NCBI GenBank assembly: GCA_035518375.1
Contig: DATIXQ010000123.1
Coordinates: 19,206 to 83,205, forward strand
Origin: DATJLY01 sp035518375
Lineage (GTDB): Bacteria; Pseudomonadota; Alphaproteobacteria; ATCC43930; CGMCC-115725
DNA: 64,000 bases
Reading direction: 5' to 3'
Under the pieces are notes generated by a model. It ran no database searches. It was not told the origin of the DNA and worked only from the letters and a program-made list of their open reading frames with translations. This document shows, one piece after another, positions 54,036-63,436 of this stretch; the first letter of the stretch is position 1, and every line of letters starts with the position of its first letter. The position numbers and the translations under genes were made by a program.

Positions 54036-55433
54036 TCAATCACCGGTTTGCAGCCGGTCCACCAGCTCCCGCACCGACGGGATAAAGCCGTTGGCATAGA
54101 ACGGGTCGCCGGCAAAGCGGTAGGCGTTGTGGCCGGCGAACATCAGCTGATTTTCGACATCGTCCGAATGGCGGATCGCCTGCAGCGTCTTCTGGATGCA
54201 GAAGCTGCGGGGATCGGCCTTCTTGCCGGTGCTTCCGGCCTCGTTCTGCGCCCAGTTCGAGAACTGGCAGGCGCTGAGGCAGCCCATGCAGCCGATCTGA
54301 TCGGTGCGAATCTCGAACGCCTTCTCGGGCGCCACGAAGACGAGCGTCGAATCGGGGGTGCGCAGCGCCTCGGTGAAGCCCTGGCTGATCCAGATAAGCG
54401 CGCGCTCGCGGTCATGCGGGGTGAGAAAGACAACACGCTTGCGCGCCCCGATCTCGAGCGGGGCCAAGTGGTCCCCGACGGACTCGATGGAATATGCCAC
54501 CTGCCGCTCCGAGCGCTGCTGCAACTCGTTGAGGAAGCGGTTGCGCACGGCCGAGGAGTAAAAGCCCGTTGGGCTGAAGCGGTTGAGGTAGACGTCGCCC
54601 TCGTTGAGCGTCAGGAGCTTGCGTTTCCACGCGTCGGAGATCGGGCTTTCCTTGGTGAGGAGTGGGCGCGTGCCGAACTGGAAGGCGACAGGCCCGAGCT
54701 CGGGATTGTCGATCCAGTCCTCCCACTCGCGCAGATACCAGACGCCTCCGGCCATAAAAATCGGCGTCTCGCCCAGGCCGAACTCGCGCATGAGCGCGCG
54801 CAATTCGTGGACGCGCGGGTAGGCCGGTTCCGGATGCTCGGGATTTTCGGTGTTAGTGATGCCGTTGTGGCCGCCGGCGAGCCACGGATCCTCGTACACG
54901 ACGCCGCCGAGCCATTCGCGGAACTTGTGATAGGCCCGCTTCCATAGCGCGCGGAAGGCACGGCTCGACGACACGATCGGGTAATAATGGACGCCGTAGC
55001 GAGCGCAGATCTCGGCGATGCGATAGGGCATGCCGGCGCCGCACGTGACGCCGTTGATGAGGTCGCGCGCGCCTTCGAGCACGCCGTTGAGGATGCGCTC
55101 GGCCGCCGCCATCTCCCACAGCACGTTCATGTGGATGCGGCCCTTGCCGCCCGAGCGCTCCCATGCAACGCGCGCCTGCTCGATGCCGCCGGCGATGGCG
55201 TAGCGGATCAGTTCCTCGTGTCGCTCGCGGCGAGTCCGCCCGCGATAGGTCTGCAAGATGGCGCTGCCGTCGCCGCCATAGCTGTCGGCGTTGACACCTG
55301 AGAATGTGCCGACGCCGCCGCACGCGGCCCAGGCGCCCGAGCTCTCGCCGTTGGATACGGAAATGCCCTTGCCGCCTTCGACAAGCGGCAGCACTTCACG
55401 TCCCGAGATTACCAGCGCGTTGAGCGGCCTCAC
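54036..55433 (-). CDS. NAD(P)H-dependent flavin oxidoreductase (nitronate monooxygenase-like) with C-terminal cysteine cluster
   Basis: A 465-residue protein. The first about 330 residues form an FMN TIM barrel of the nitronate monooxygenase/FabK class (GGVGTFSGVNADSYGGDGSA, VTCGAGMPYRIAEIC, IFMAGGVWYLREWEDW, GPVAFQFGTRPLLTKESPI). The extra C-terminus carries CMGCLSACQFSNW followed about 25 residues later by SFCIQKT, a C-x2-C-x4-C...C pattern able to bind an Fe-S cluster or zinc. The start is GTG 55433, with GGAGG upstream and a 4-nt overlap with ugpQ. The reaction is unknown. Confidence 0.83.
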   Translation of the reverse strand: MRPLNALVISGREVLPLVEGGKGISVSNGESSGAWAACGGVGTFSGVNADSYGGDGSAILQTYRGRTRRERHEELIRYAIAGGIEQARVAWERSGGKGRIHMNVLWEMAAAERILNGVLEGARDLINGVTCGAGMPYRIAEICARYGVHYYPIVSSSRAFRALWKRAYHKFREWLGGVVYEDPWLAGGHNGITNTENPEHPEPAYPRVHELRALMREFGLGETPIFMAGGVWYLREWEDWIDNPELGPVAFQFGTRPLLTKESPISDAWKRKLLTLNEGDVYLNRFSPTGFYSSAVRNRFLNELQQRSERQVAYSIESVGDHLAPLEIGARKRVVFLTPHDRERALIWISQGFTEALRTPDSTLVFVAPEKAFEIRTDQIGCMGCLSACQFSNWAQNEAGSTGKKADPRSFCIQKTLQAIRHSDDVENQLMFAGHNAYRFAGDPFYANGFIPSVRELVDRLQTGD

Positions 55434-56215
55434 TTCTGCGAGCTCCTCCGAGGGCCGGTTTCGACCGGCCCGCCGGACCGGTGGCCGACGCCGGAGATTA
55501 ACACATCGGGGCAATCCGTGAACACCGCCGCTGCGCCCCACCGGAAAAGCGCCTCGGCCCGGGCCGGCGCGTTGACTGTATAAACGCGTAGCGGAACTTC
55601 GGCCGCGACGGTGGCGGCCGTATGCTCACTCAATCCACGGTCGCTCGCATGGAGTGCTTCGCAACCGAGGCGCCGCAACCGGGCTCGCCAATCCGGCGGT
55701 ACTTGGCGAACGCCGAGCGCGCGCGGCAGCGCCGGACCCTCGCGCATGGCATGGGTCAGCGCCCCCTCGTTGAAGCTCGAAAGGATGATCGGCACGCGCC
55801 GCGGTGCCGCCTCCAGGACACGCAGCGTTGCCGCCATTGTGCGCGGCCCGTCGTCGCGCGCCGCCTTCACCTCGATCATCGCGCCGAGCTTAAGCTCGTC
55901 GAGAAGGGCGAGTGTGGCCGCGAGCGTCGGCACGGGTTCGCCGCGAAATTTTTTCCCGAACCAGCCGCCAGCATCGAGTTTCGCGATCTCCGCCGCTGTG
56001 CGTTCGGCCACGAGGCCGATCCCGCTCGTCGTGCGCTCGAGCCGCGCGTCGTGCATGAGCACGGGGCATTGGTCGCGCGTCACTTGGACGTCGAACTCAA
56101 CCCACGCGGCTCCCTGGGCTCGTGCTGTCCGAAAACCCGCAAGGGTATTCTCGGGCGCATGAAGTGCTGCGCCGCGGTGCCCGATGATCCGCGGCGCAGG
56201 AAAAGCCTCTGCCAA
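55430..56215 (-). CDS. ugpQ: Glycerophosphodiester phosphodiesterase
   Basis: A 261-residue cytoplasmic GDPD hydrolysing deacylated phospholipids to glycerol-3-phosphate and an alcohol. The TIM-barrel active-site residues are His13/Arg14 (IIGHRGAALHAPENT), Glu22, Glu40 and Asp42 (WVEFDVQ), and His55 (LMHDARLER). No signal peptide is present. It starts 11 nt after pnp and overlaps the next gene by 4 nt, so it appears to be a late gene of the long translation operon. Confidence 0.92.
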   Translation of the reverse strand: MAEAFPAPRIIGHRGAALHAPENTLAGFRTARAQGAAWVEFDVQVTRDQCPVLMHDARLERTTSGIGLVAERTAAEIAKLDAGGWFGKKFRGEPVPTLAATLALLDELKLGAMIEVKAARDDGPRTMAATLRVLEAAPRRVPIILSSFNEGALTHAMREGPALPRALGVRQVPPDWRARLRRLGCEALHASDRGLSEHTAATVAAEVPLRVYTVNAPARAEALFRWGAAAVFTDCPDVLISGVGHRSGGPVETGPRRSSQK

Positions 56216-56226
56216 GGAGTGTCTCG

Positions 56227-58386
56227 TCAGGTCGCGGCTTTCGCGTCCTCGCGCTCGCGCCGCGAGCGGCGCTCTTCGTCGAGCTTCGCCGAGATGTCCT
56301 CGCCCGTCGCCTGGTCGACCTGCTTCATGCTGAGCTTCACCTTGCCGCGGTCGTCGAAGCCCAGCACCTTCACCTTCACCTGGTCACCCAGCTTGACGAT
56401 GTCGGTCACTTTTCCGACGCGGTAGGGCGCCAGCTCGCTGATATGGACGAGCCCGTCGCGCGCGCCGAGGAAATTGACGAAGGCGCCGAAATCGACGGTC
56501 TTCACCACCTTGCCACTGTAGATGACGCCGACCTCCGGCTCGGCCACGATGCCCCGGATCCAGTCGATCGCTGCGCGCGAGACTTCCGCATCGACCGCCG
56601 CCACCTTGACGGTGCCGTCGTCTTCGATGTCGATCTTGGCGCCGGTCACTTCGCAGATCTCGCGGATGACCTTGCCGCCGGTGCCGATGACCTCGCGGAT
56701 TTTGTCCTTCGGAATGTTGATGACGGTGATTCGCGGCGCATTATTGCTCACCGCGTCGCGCGAGGCCGAGATCGCCTTCGCCATCTCGTCCAGCACGTGC
56801 ATGCGCCCGTCCCTCGCCTGCGCCAGCGCAATGCGCATGATCTCCTCGGTGATGGACGTGATCTTGATGTCCATTTGCAGCGAGGTGATGCCCTGGTCGG
56901 TGCCGGCGACCTTGAAGTCCATGTCGCCCAGATGATCCTCGTCGCCGAGGATGTCCGACAGGACCGCGAACCCGTTCGGCTCCTTGATGAGGCCCATCGC
57001 GATGCCGGCGACGGGGCGCGTCATCGGCACGCCCGCATCCATCAGCGAGAGCGAGGCGCCGCACACCGTCGCCATCGATGACGACCCGTTCGACTCCGTG
57101 ATCTCGGAGACGACGCGAATGGTGTAGGGGAACGACTCCTTCGTCGGCAGAAGCGGATGGACCGCGCGCCAGGCGAGCTTGCCGTGGCCGATCTCGCGCC
57201 GGCCGGGCGAGCCCATGCGGCCGGCTTCGCCGGTCGCGTATGGCGGGAAATTGTAGTGAAGCATGAAATGCGAGCGGTACTCACCCTCGAGCGCGTCGAT
57301 GATCTGCTCGTCCTGTCCGGTGCCAAGCGTCGCCACGACGAGCGCTTGCGTTTCACCGCGGGTGAAGACGGCCGAGCCGTGAGCGCGCGGCAGCACGCCC
57401 ACCTCGCACGCGATCGGCCGGATCGTCTTGGTGTCGCGGCCGTCGATGCGGGGCTGGCCGGCGATGATCGCTCCGCGCACGATCTCCTGCTCGAGGCCCT
57501 TCAGACGCTTGCCGGCGAGCGTGCGGTGCGGCTCCTCGGGAAAGAGCCCGAGCGCTTCGGTCTTGATCTCTTCGAGCCGCGTCGAGCGCACCTGCTTGAC
57601 CTGCTCGGCATAAGCCGCCTTGAGCTTGCCGCTCAGCGCCTCGCGCAGGCGCGTCTCCACCTCGGCGGCCTCGGCCTTCGTCGACGGGAGCGCCCAAGGC
57701 TCTTTCGCCGCCGCCTCGGCCAGCTCGATGATCGCCTGGATCACCGGCTGAATCGCGCGATGGCCGAACATGACGGCGCCAAGCATCACGTCCTCGGAAA
57801 GCTCCTTGGCTTCCGATTCGACCATGAGCACGCCTTCGGTGGTGCCGGCGACGACGAGATCGAGCGCCGAGGATTCCCCTTCGTCGATCTTGGGATTGAG
57901 CACGTACTGCTCGTTGATGTAGCCGACGCGGCAGCCGCCGATCGGCCCCAGGAACGGGATGCCTGACAAGGTCAGCGCCGCCGAGGCGCCAACCATGGCG
58001 ACGACGTCGGGATCGTTCTCGAGGTCGTGCGAGAGCACAGTGCACACGACCTGCGTCTCATTGAGGAATCCCGGCGCGAACAACGGCCGGATCGGCCGGT
58101 CGATGAGGCGCGAGGTCAGCGTCTCCTTCTCCGAAGGGCGGCCTTCGCGTTTGAAGAAGCCGCCCGGGATCTTGCCGGCGGCGAAGGTCTTTTCCTGGTA
58201 GTTGACCGTAAGGGGGAAGAAATCCTGCCCCGGCTTCGCCTGCTTCATTCCGACCGCGGTGCACAGCACGCTCGTCTCGCCATAAGTTGCGAGAACGGCG
58301 CCGTCCGCCTGGCGTGCGATCCGTCCTGTCTCAAGCGTGAGGCGGCGGCCGCCCCACATCAGATCCTTTCGGTATACCTCGAACAT
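56227..58386 (-). CDS. pnp: Polyribonucleotide nucleotidyltransferase (PNPase)
   Basis: A 719-residue 3'-5' phosphorolytic exoribonuclease, core of the RNA degradosome. Two RNase PH domains (first with KIPGGFFKREGRPSEKE, second with TRGETQALVVATLG and the catalytic VAGTDQGITSLQMDIK) are followed by a KH domain (IPKDKIREVIGTGGKVIREI) and an S1 domain (GVIYSGKVVKTVDFGAFVNF). ATG 58386 (MFEVYRKDLMWGGRRL) was chosen; the upstream extension is the structured leader. It is downstream of rpsO, as almost universally. Confidence 0.97.
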   Translation of the reverse strand: MFEVYRKDLMWGGRRLTLETGRIARQADGAVLATYGETSVLCTAVGMKQAKPGQDFFPLTVNYQEKTFAAGKIPGGFFKREGRPSEKETLTSRLIDRPIRPLFAPGFLNETQVVCTVLSHDLENDPDVVAMVGASAALTLSGIPFLGPIGGCRVGYINEQYVLNPKIDEGESSALDLVVAGTTEGVLMVESEAKELSEDVMLGAVMFGHRAIQPVIQAIIELAEAAAKEPWALPSTKAEAAEVETRLREALSGKLKAAYAEQVKQVRSTRLEEIKTEALGLFPEEPHRTLAGKRLKGLEQEIVRGAIIAGQPRIDGRDTKTIRPIACEVGVLPRAHGSAVFTRGETQALVVATLGTGQDEQIIDALEGEYRSHFMLHYNFPPYATGEAGRMGSPGRREIGHGKLAWRAVHPLLPTKESFPYTIRVVSEITESNGSSSMATVCGASLSLMDAGVPMTRPVAGIAMGLIKEPNGFAVLSDILGDEDHLGDMDFKVAGTDQGITSLQMDIKITSITEEIMRIALAQARDGRMHVLDEMAKAISASRDAVSNNAPRITVINIPKDKIREVIGTGGKVIREICEVTGAKIDIEDDGTVKVAAVDAEVSRAAIDWIRGIVAEPEVGVIYSGKVVKTVDFGAFVNFLGARDGLVHISELAPYRVGKVTDIVKLGDQVKVKVLGFDDRGKVKLSMKQVDQATGEDISAKLDEERRSRREREDAKAAT

Positions 58387-58522
58387 CTTTCTCTCTTTTC
58401 TGCTTCTCTCTCTGGGGAAATGGGTACGCGCGGCGCCCGGCACGAGAGCGCCGCGGCAAAGCCGACACGAAATCGGTAGTGTGATGGGTGAAGCGGCGGA
58501 GCGCCGCAAGAGCGAGAGGCGC
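58387..58522 (-). promoter_or_regulatory. rpsO-pnp intercistronic leader with GC hairpins
   Basis: 136 nt between rpsO and pnp. On the minus strand it holds two stems, GCGGCGCTCCGCCGC and GCGGCGCTC...GCCGGGCGCCGC, before a purine-rich AGAGAGAAGC stretch near the pnp ATG. In enterobacteria PNPase represses itself through RNase III processing of such a leader; that function is inferred here only from position and folding. Confidence 0.45.
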
Positions 58523-58792
58523 TCAGCGGCGGAGCCCCAGCCGCCCGATCAGCGTCTCGTAGCGGGCGGCGTCCTTGCGCTTCAAATAGTCGAGCAGGCT
58601 GCGGCGCTGGCCCACCATGACGAGAAGGCCGCGGCGCGAATGGAAGTCCTTTTTGTGGTTCGTGAGATGGTCGGTCAAGTTGCGAATCCGCTCCGACAGG
58701 ATGGCAACCTGGACCTCGGGCGAGCCGGTGTCGCCCTCCTTCAAGCCATATTCCGCAACAAGCTCCTGCTTGCGCGGGGCTGCGATCGACAT
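58523..58792 (-). CDS. rpsO: 30S ribosomal protein S15
   Basis: An 89-residue primary 16S rRNA-binding protein. Full-length match: ELVAEYGLKEGDTGSPEVQV, RIRNLTDHLTNHKKDFHSRR, GLLVMVGQRRSLLDYLKRKD and the terminal YETLIGRLGLRR. AGGAGATATCG precedes the ATG. It follows truB by 12 nt in the conserved truB-rpsO-pnp order. Confidence 0.98.
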   Translation of the reverse strand: MSIAAPRKQELVAEYGLKEGDTGSPEVQVAILSERIRNLTDHLTNHKKDFHSRRGLLVMVGQRRSLLDYLKRKDAARYETLIGRLGLRR

Positions 58793-58804
58793 CGATATCT
58801 CCTT

Positions 58805-59734
58805 CTACCCTAGGTTCAACACACGCACCGGCCGCAATCCACCCGCAACGACCTCAGCGAGCGCCACGAGCTTTCCACCGCTCGTCGTACAAACCGTCGC
58901 GCCATCACCGATTTGGTCGATGCGCGCCCGATCGGCTGGGCGCAGCGGCGTCACGGTTCGCCCGCAACGCAGGGATTGAGCTTCCGCCTCCGTCACGGCA
59001 AGCGCCGGGATGTCGTCCAGCGCCGTCGCAACCGGAAGCAAGTGCTCCGACACAGCCACACTATGCCCGAGCATAGCAAGATTATCCAGGGAAATCGCCT
59101 GTTCCGCCCGGAACCGCCCGACCGCCAAGCGCCGCAAGGCCACGATGTGTGCGCCGCAGCCGAGCATCGCGCCGAGGTCGCGCGCCAGTGCCCGCACGTA
59201 GGTGCCGCGTCCGACGCGCGCCTCGAAGCTCGCGTGGTCTGCGTCCGGCATTGCCAGGAGGTGGAACTCCTCGACCTCGACCGGGCGCTCTTCGAGCGCC
59301 ACCTTTTCGCCCGCTCTGGCAAGCTCGTAGGCGCGCACGCCACCGAGCTTCAGGGCCGAGTAGTCGGGCGGGCGCTGCAAGATCGTGCCGGTGAGGCGCG
59401 GGAGCGCGGCCTCGATCTCCGCGCGTGTTGGACGCCGCGTGCTCGTGGCAATCACCGCGCCATCGGCATCGTCGCTGTCGCGCGTCTCGCCCCAGCGCAG
59501 CGTGAACTCGTATATCTTGCGCCCCTCGATCGCCCAGGCGACCGTTTTCGTCGCCTCGCCGAGCGCGATCGGCAGGACCCCGGTGGCGAGCGGGTCGAGC
59601 GTGCCGCCGTGACCGGCTTTCGCCGCCTCAATCAGACGGCGCACCCGTGCGACGGCATGCGCCGAGGTCATGCCGGGCGGCTTGTCGAGCACGATCCAGC
59701 CGTCGATCGGGCGTCCGCGCGCCCTACGCGCCAT
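58805..59734 (-). CDS. truB: tRNA pseudouridine-55 synthase TruB
   Basis: A 309-residue enzyme making pseudouridine at position 55 of the tRNA T-loop. The catalytic Asp47 lies in GHGGTLDPLATGVLP; other family blocks are GWIVLDKPPGMTSAHAV, YEFTLRWGETRDSDDADG, ILQRPPDYSALKLGG and GTYVRALARDLG. ATG 59734 overlaps the end of rbfA by 11 nt; the longer frame lies inside rbfA. Confidence 0.96.
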   Translation of the reverse strand: MARRARGRPIDGWIVLDKPPGMTSAHAVARVRRLIEAAKAGHGGTLDPLATGVLPIALGEATKTVAWAIEGRKIYEFTLRWGETRDSDDADGAVIATSTRRPTRAEIEAALPRLTGTILQRPPDYSALKLGGVRAYELARAGEKVALEERPVEVEEFHLLAMPDADHASFEARVGRGTYVRALARDLGAMLGCGAHIVALRRLAVGRFRAEQAISLDNLAMLGHSVAVSEHLLPVATALDDIPALAVTEAEAQSLRCGRTVTPLRPADRARIDQIGDGATVCTTSGGKLVALAEVVAGGLRPVRVLNLG

Positions 59735-60152
59735 CGTCGTCCTCGCCAGGCGAAGGTTCGGGCGCGGCCAGGTCGCGCACGACCTCGGGTCGGTGCAGCG
59801 CTGCATCGATGCGGCTTGCCTGGGCGAAGGCGGTGTCGAGCGCGAAGACGATATCGGGAGCGTAACGCAACTCGACCTCGCGCCCGACCGCACGGCGGAG
59901 ATAGGGCGCCGAGCGCCGGAGCGCGGCCATCACCTCGGCCTCGTTCCGGCCTGCGAGCGGCATGACGAAGGCGGTGGCGCGCTTCAGATCGGGCGCGACC
60001 CGGACTTCGGTCACCGTGAGAGTGACGTCGGCGAGTTCCGGATCGCGCAGCTCGCCACGCGCGAAGATGCGCGCGAGCGCGTGACGGATCTCCTCGCCTA
60101 CGCGCAACGGACGCTGGCCGGGCGGGCGCTTAATGCTGTGACTACGGGCCAT
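59724..60152 (-). CDS. rbfA: Ribosome-binding factor A
   Basis: A 142-residue KH-type factor for 30S maturation and 16S 5'-end processing. Family marks are QRPLRVGEEIRHALARIFARG, VTLTVTEVRVAPDLKRATAFV and LRRAVGREVELRYAPDI. The C-terminus is acidic (GEDDDGA). It lies between infB (12 nt) and truB (overlap). Confidence 0.95.
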   Translation of the reverse strand: MARSHSIKRPPGQRPLRVGEEIRHALARIFARGELRDPELADVTLTVTEVRVAPDLKRATAFVMPLAGRNEAEVMAALRRSAPYLRRAVGREVELRYAPDIVFALDTAFAQASRIDAALHRPEVVRDLAAPEPSPGEDDDGA

Positions 60153-60164
60153 GGGCCAATGCGT

Positions 60165-62783
60165 CTAAAGCGCGCGCGCGACTTCCTCGACCTCGAAGCA
60201 CTCGATCACGTCGCCGCGCTGGATGTCCTGGTAGTTCTCGAATGCCATGCCGCATTCGAAACCCTCGCGCACCTCGCGGACCTCGTCCTTGAAGCGCTTG
60301 AGCGTCTTCAGGCTGCCTTCGTGGATCACGATGTTGTCGCGCAGGAGCCGAACCTTGGCGCCACGCCGCACCATGCCGTCCCGCACCATGCAGCCGCCGA
60401 CCTTGCCGACCTTGCTGATGTTGAAGACCTCGCGGATCTCGGCATTGCCGAGGAGCCGCTCGCGCTTCGTCGGCGAAAGCAGGCCGGTCAATGCCGCGCG
60501 CATGTCGTCGATCACGTCATAGATGATCGAGTAGTAGCGGATCTCGACGCCATCGCGCCGCGCCAAGTCGCGCGCCTGCGGATTGGCGCGCACGTTGAAG
60601 CCGATGATGACCGCGTTCGAGGCCTTGGCAAGGATCACGTCGCTTTCGTTGATGCCGCCCACCGCAGCGTGGAGCACGCGGAGCGCCACCTCGTTCGTCG
60701 AAAGCTTTTCGAGCGAGCCGGTGATCGCTTCGAGCGAGCCCTGGACGTCCGACTTGACGACGACGGCGAATTCCTTGGCGACGCCCGCGGCAATCTGCGA
60801 GAACATCTGCTCGAGCGTGCCGCGCGCGCCCGCCGCCGCCTGCTGCTCGCGCCGCCGGCGCTGGCGGTAGTCGGCGATGTCGCGCGCCTTGCTCTCGTTC
60901 TCGGCGACGACAAAGTCGTCGCCCGCGAGCGGCGTGCCGTTGAGACCCAAGACCTCCACAGGCTCCGCGGGGCCCGCCTTCGTGATCGTGTTGCCGCGGT
61001 CGTCGATGAGGGCGCGCACGCGGCCCCACTCGCTGCCGGAGACGAAGATGTCACCGACCCGCAAGGTGCCGCGCTTGATGAGCACTGTCGCGACAGGCCC
61101 GCGCCCGCGCTCGAGCTTCGCTTCGATCACGATGCCGTCGGCGGCGCGGTCGGGGTTGGCCTTGAGGTCGAGGATTTCGGCCTGAAGCAGGATCGCTTCC
61201 TCGAGCCGCTCCAGCCCCGTCTTCTTGGTTGCGGAGACCTCAACGTCCAGGACCTCGCCGCCCATTTCCTCGACCACGATCTCGTGCTGCAGCAGCTCCT
61301 GGCGCACGCGTTCGGGTTTGGCGTCGGGGCGGTCCATCTTGTTGATGGCAACGATGAGCGGCGCGCCGGCCGCTCTGGCGTGACGGATCGCCTCGATCGT
61401 CTGCTCCTTCACGCCGTCGTCGGCGGCGACGACGAGGACGACGATGTCGGTGACATTGGCGCCGCGCGCGCGCATCGCGGTGAAGGCCTGATGGCCCGGC
61501 GTGTCGATGAAGGTGATGCGCTGGCCGCCTTTGAGAGTGACCTGATAGGCGCCGATATGCTGGGTGATGCCGCCCGCCTCGCCGCCAGCGACGTCGGTCT
61601 GGCGCAGCGCGTCGAGGAGCGAGGTCTTGCCGTGGTCGACGTGGCCCATGACGGTGACGACTGGCGGGCGCGATGCGAGCGCCTCGGGCTCGTCTGCTTC
61701 GCCGCCGAGGCCGATCTCGACATCGGCCTCGGATACGCGGCGAATCTTGTGGCCGAATTCGCTCACCACGAGCTCGGCGGTGTCAGCATCGATCGGCTGG
61801 TTGATGGTCGCCATCACCCCCATACGCATCAGCGTTTTGATGACGTCGGCGCTGCGCTCGGCCATACGGTTGGCAAGTTCCTGCACCGTGATGTGCTCTG
61901 GTACCACCACATCGCGGACGATCTTGCCCTGGTCCTGCATCTGCTGGAGGGCGCGCAGCTTCTCGCGCTCGCGGTGGCGGCGCACGGAGGCGAGGCTGCG
62001 CTGGCGCTCGTCCGCATCGTCGGTGTTGAGGACCTTGGTGATGGTGAGCTTGCCGGTGCGGCGGCGCGGCTCGTCGCGGCGCGCGGTTGGGGTCGGGACC
62101 TTCTTGACTTCGACGCGGGGCCCGCGCTTCGCCGCGGCCTCTTCCGTCGGCTCCTCCTCGACCTTCATTTTGCCGGCCGCGGTCAACGCCGCGACCTTGG
62201 CCGCCGCCGCCTTGCCGGCACGTTCGGCGACTTCGCGGCGGCTTTCCTCGGCCGCCTTCTCCGCCTTCCTGCGCGCGTCTTCCTCGACCCGGCGCGATTC
62301 CTCGTCGGCCTTGCGGCGCGTCTCCTCATCGGCCTTGCGGCGCGCCTCGTCCTCGGCCTGGCGACGCGATTCCTCATCACGGCGGCGCGCCTCGAGCTCG
62401 CGCTCCTGCTCGACCTCGATCTGGGCTTGGCGGCGCGCTTCCTCGTCGGCGCGGATCGCGCCCTTCAAGGCGCGAGCGCGGTGCGCACGCTCCTCGGCAG
62501 TGAGACCATGCGGCAACACCACACGCCGGACGACAGGTGTGGATGGAGCCGCGGGCGCCTCGGACGGGGCTTCCTTGGCGGTCGTGGGCTCTGGCGCTTT
62601 TTCGCCTGGGCCGGGTGTCACCGCGCGCTTCTTGCGCACTTCGACCTGCACCGTCTTCGAACGGCCGTGCGGGAAGCTTTGCCGGACCTGGCCGGTCTCG
62701 ATCGGCTTGCGCAATTCAAGCTTGCTGCCGCCGGGCCGGCCAAGGCTCAACGGGCGCTTTTCTTGTTCGGTGTTATCGGTCAT
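60165..62783 (-). CDS. infB: Translation initiation factor IF-2
   Basis: An 872-residue GTPase bringing initiator fMet-tRNA to the 30S subunit. The N-terminal alphaproteobacterial motif (RPLSLGRPGGSKLELRKPIE) is followed by a long Glu/Arg/Ala charged region (about 90-250, predicted coiled coil) and IF2_N (VPEHITVQELANRMAERSAD). The G domain has G1 GHVDHGKTSLLDAL (about 378), G3 DTPGHQAFTAMRARG, G4 AINKMDRPDA and G5 VSATKKTGL. Domains II-IV end at VIECFEVEEVARAL. The ATG overlaps the ylxR stop by 4 nt. Confidence 0.98.
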   Translation of the reverse strand: MTDNTEQEKRPLSLGRPGGSKLELRKPIETGQVRQSFPHGRSKTVQVEVRKKRAVTPGPGEKAPEPTTAKEAPSEAPAAPSTPVVRRVVLPHGLTAEERAHRARALKGAIRADEEARRQAQIEVEQERELEARRRDEESRRQAEDEARRKADEETRRKADEESRRVEEDARRKAEKAAEESRREVAERAGKAAAAKVAALTAAGKMKVEEEPTEEAAAKRGPRVEVKKVPTPTARRDEPRRRTGKLTITKVLNTDDADERQRSLASVRRHREREKLRALQQMQDQGKIVRDVVVPEHITVQELANRMAERSADVIKTLMRMGVMATINQPIDADTAELVVSEFGHKIRRVSEADVEIGLGGEADEPEALASRPPVVTVMGHVDHGKTSLLDALRQTDVAGGEAGGITQHIGAYQVTLKGGQRITFIDTPGHQAFTAMRARGANVTDIVVLVVAADDGVKEQTIEAIRHARAAGAPLIVAINKMDRPDAKPERVRQELLQHEIVVEEMGGEVLDVEVSATKKTGLERLEEAILLQAEILDLKANPDRAADGIVIEAKLERGRGPVATVLIKRGTLRVGDIFVSGSEWGRVRALIDDRGNTITKAGPAEPVEVLGLNGTPLAGDDFVVAENESKARDIADYRQRRRREQQAAAGARGTLEQMFSQIAAGVAKEFAVVVKSDVQGSLEAITGSLEKLSTNEVALRVLHAAVGGINESDVILAKASNAVIIGFNVRANPQARDLARRDGVEIRYYSIIYDVIDDMRAALTGLLSPTKRERLLGNAEIREVFNISKVGKVGGCMVRDGMVRRGAKVRLLRDNIVIHEGSLKTLKRFKDEVREVREGFECGMAFENYQDIQRGDVIECFEVEEVARAL

Positions 62784-63424
62784 CGGATTCCGGCACCATC
62801 ACGAGATAAGGCGTTTCGCGGATCGTCCGCCGCGCGAAAGCCGGCGAGGCGCGACGCGTCCGCTACGAAGGACGCGGCAAGCCGCCCAGGCGTGAGGGCG
62901 GCATGCACAACGTGCTCGCGCCCCAATGCCGCGCTCAGCTCGGCGCAGGTCAGAAGCGCGACGACGGGGACGCCAGGCGCCAGCGCCTCGATCTTGCCGC
63001 GACTGTCCGCGCCGCCGTCGGACGCTTCGACCAGTACCGCGGCGCCGCTCCCTGCCGCGAGCTCACGCACCTTCACGAAGCCGGCGACTGCCTGTCCGGC
63101 CCGCCGCGCCAGCCCCATCGCCTCGCAGCAGCGTTCGGCCAGCAGACGCTCGACCCAATCCGCCAAGCCGTCATCGACGACGACATTCGCCCGCGCCGCC
63201 CGCGCGAAGAGCCGCTTTGTCACCGCCGCGACCACTATATCGCGCCGCGCGGTCAACCACAAACCCCGCCCGGGCAGACGGCCCGCGACATCGGGCACGA
63301 TGCGTTCGCCCGGCCCCACCACGAAGCGTACAAGCTCGTGTTTCGGCCGCACCTCGCCCGTCACGAGGCAGCGGCGCGCCGTCTCGACGTGCTCGTCCAA
63401 CACTTTATGTGCGGTGCCCGCCAC
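62780..63424 (-). CDS. YlxR/DUF448 RNA-binding protein with L7Ae-like C-terminal part
   Basis: A 214-residue protein found between nusA and infB. The N-terminal YlxR domain has RRCLVTGEVRPKHELVRFV and GRGLWLTARRDIVVAAVTKR. The C-terminal half (GLARRAGQAVAGFVKVRELA, AAVLVEASDG, VPVVALLTCAEL, LGREHVVHAAL) resembles L7Ae/L30e-type RNA-binding proteins, so this is the two-domain alphaproteobacterial form. Stand-alone YlxR (RnpM) modulates RNase P in firmicutes; the role here is inferred to be RNA-related. Confidence 0.9.
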   Translation of the reverse strand: MAGTAHKVLDEHVETARRCLVTGEVRPKHELVRFVVGPGERIVPDVAGRLPGRGLWLTARRDIVVAAVTKRLFARAARANVVVDDGLADWVERLLAERCCEAMGLARRAGQAVAGFVKVRELAAGSGAAVLVEASDGGADSRGKIEALAPGVPVVALLTCAELSAALGREHVVHAALTPGRLAASFVADASRLAGFRAADDPRNALSRDGAGIR

Positions 63425-63436
63425 CAGCGCTCAGCC

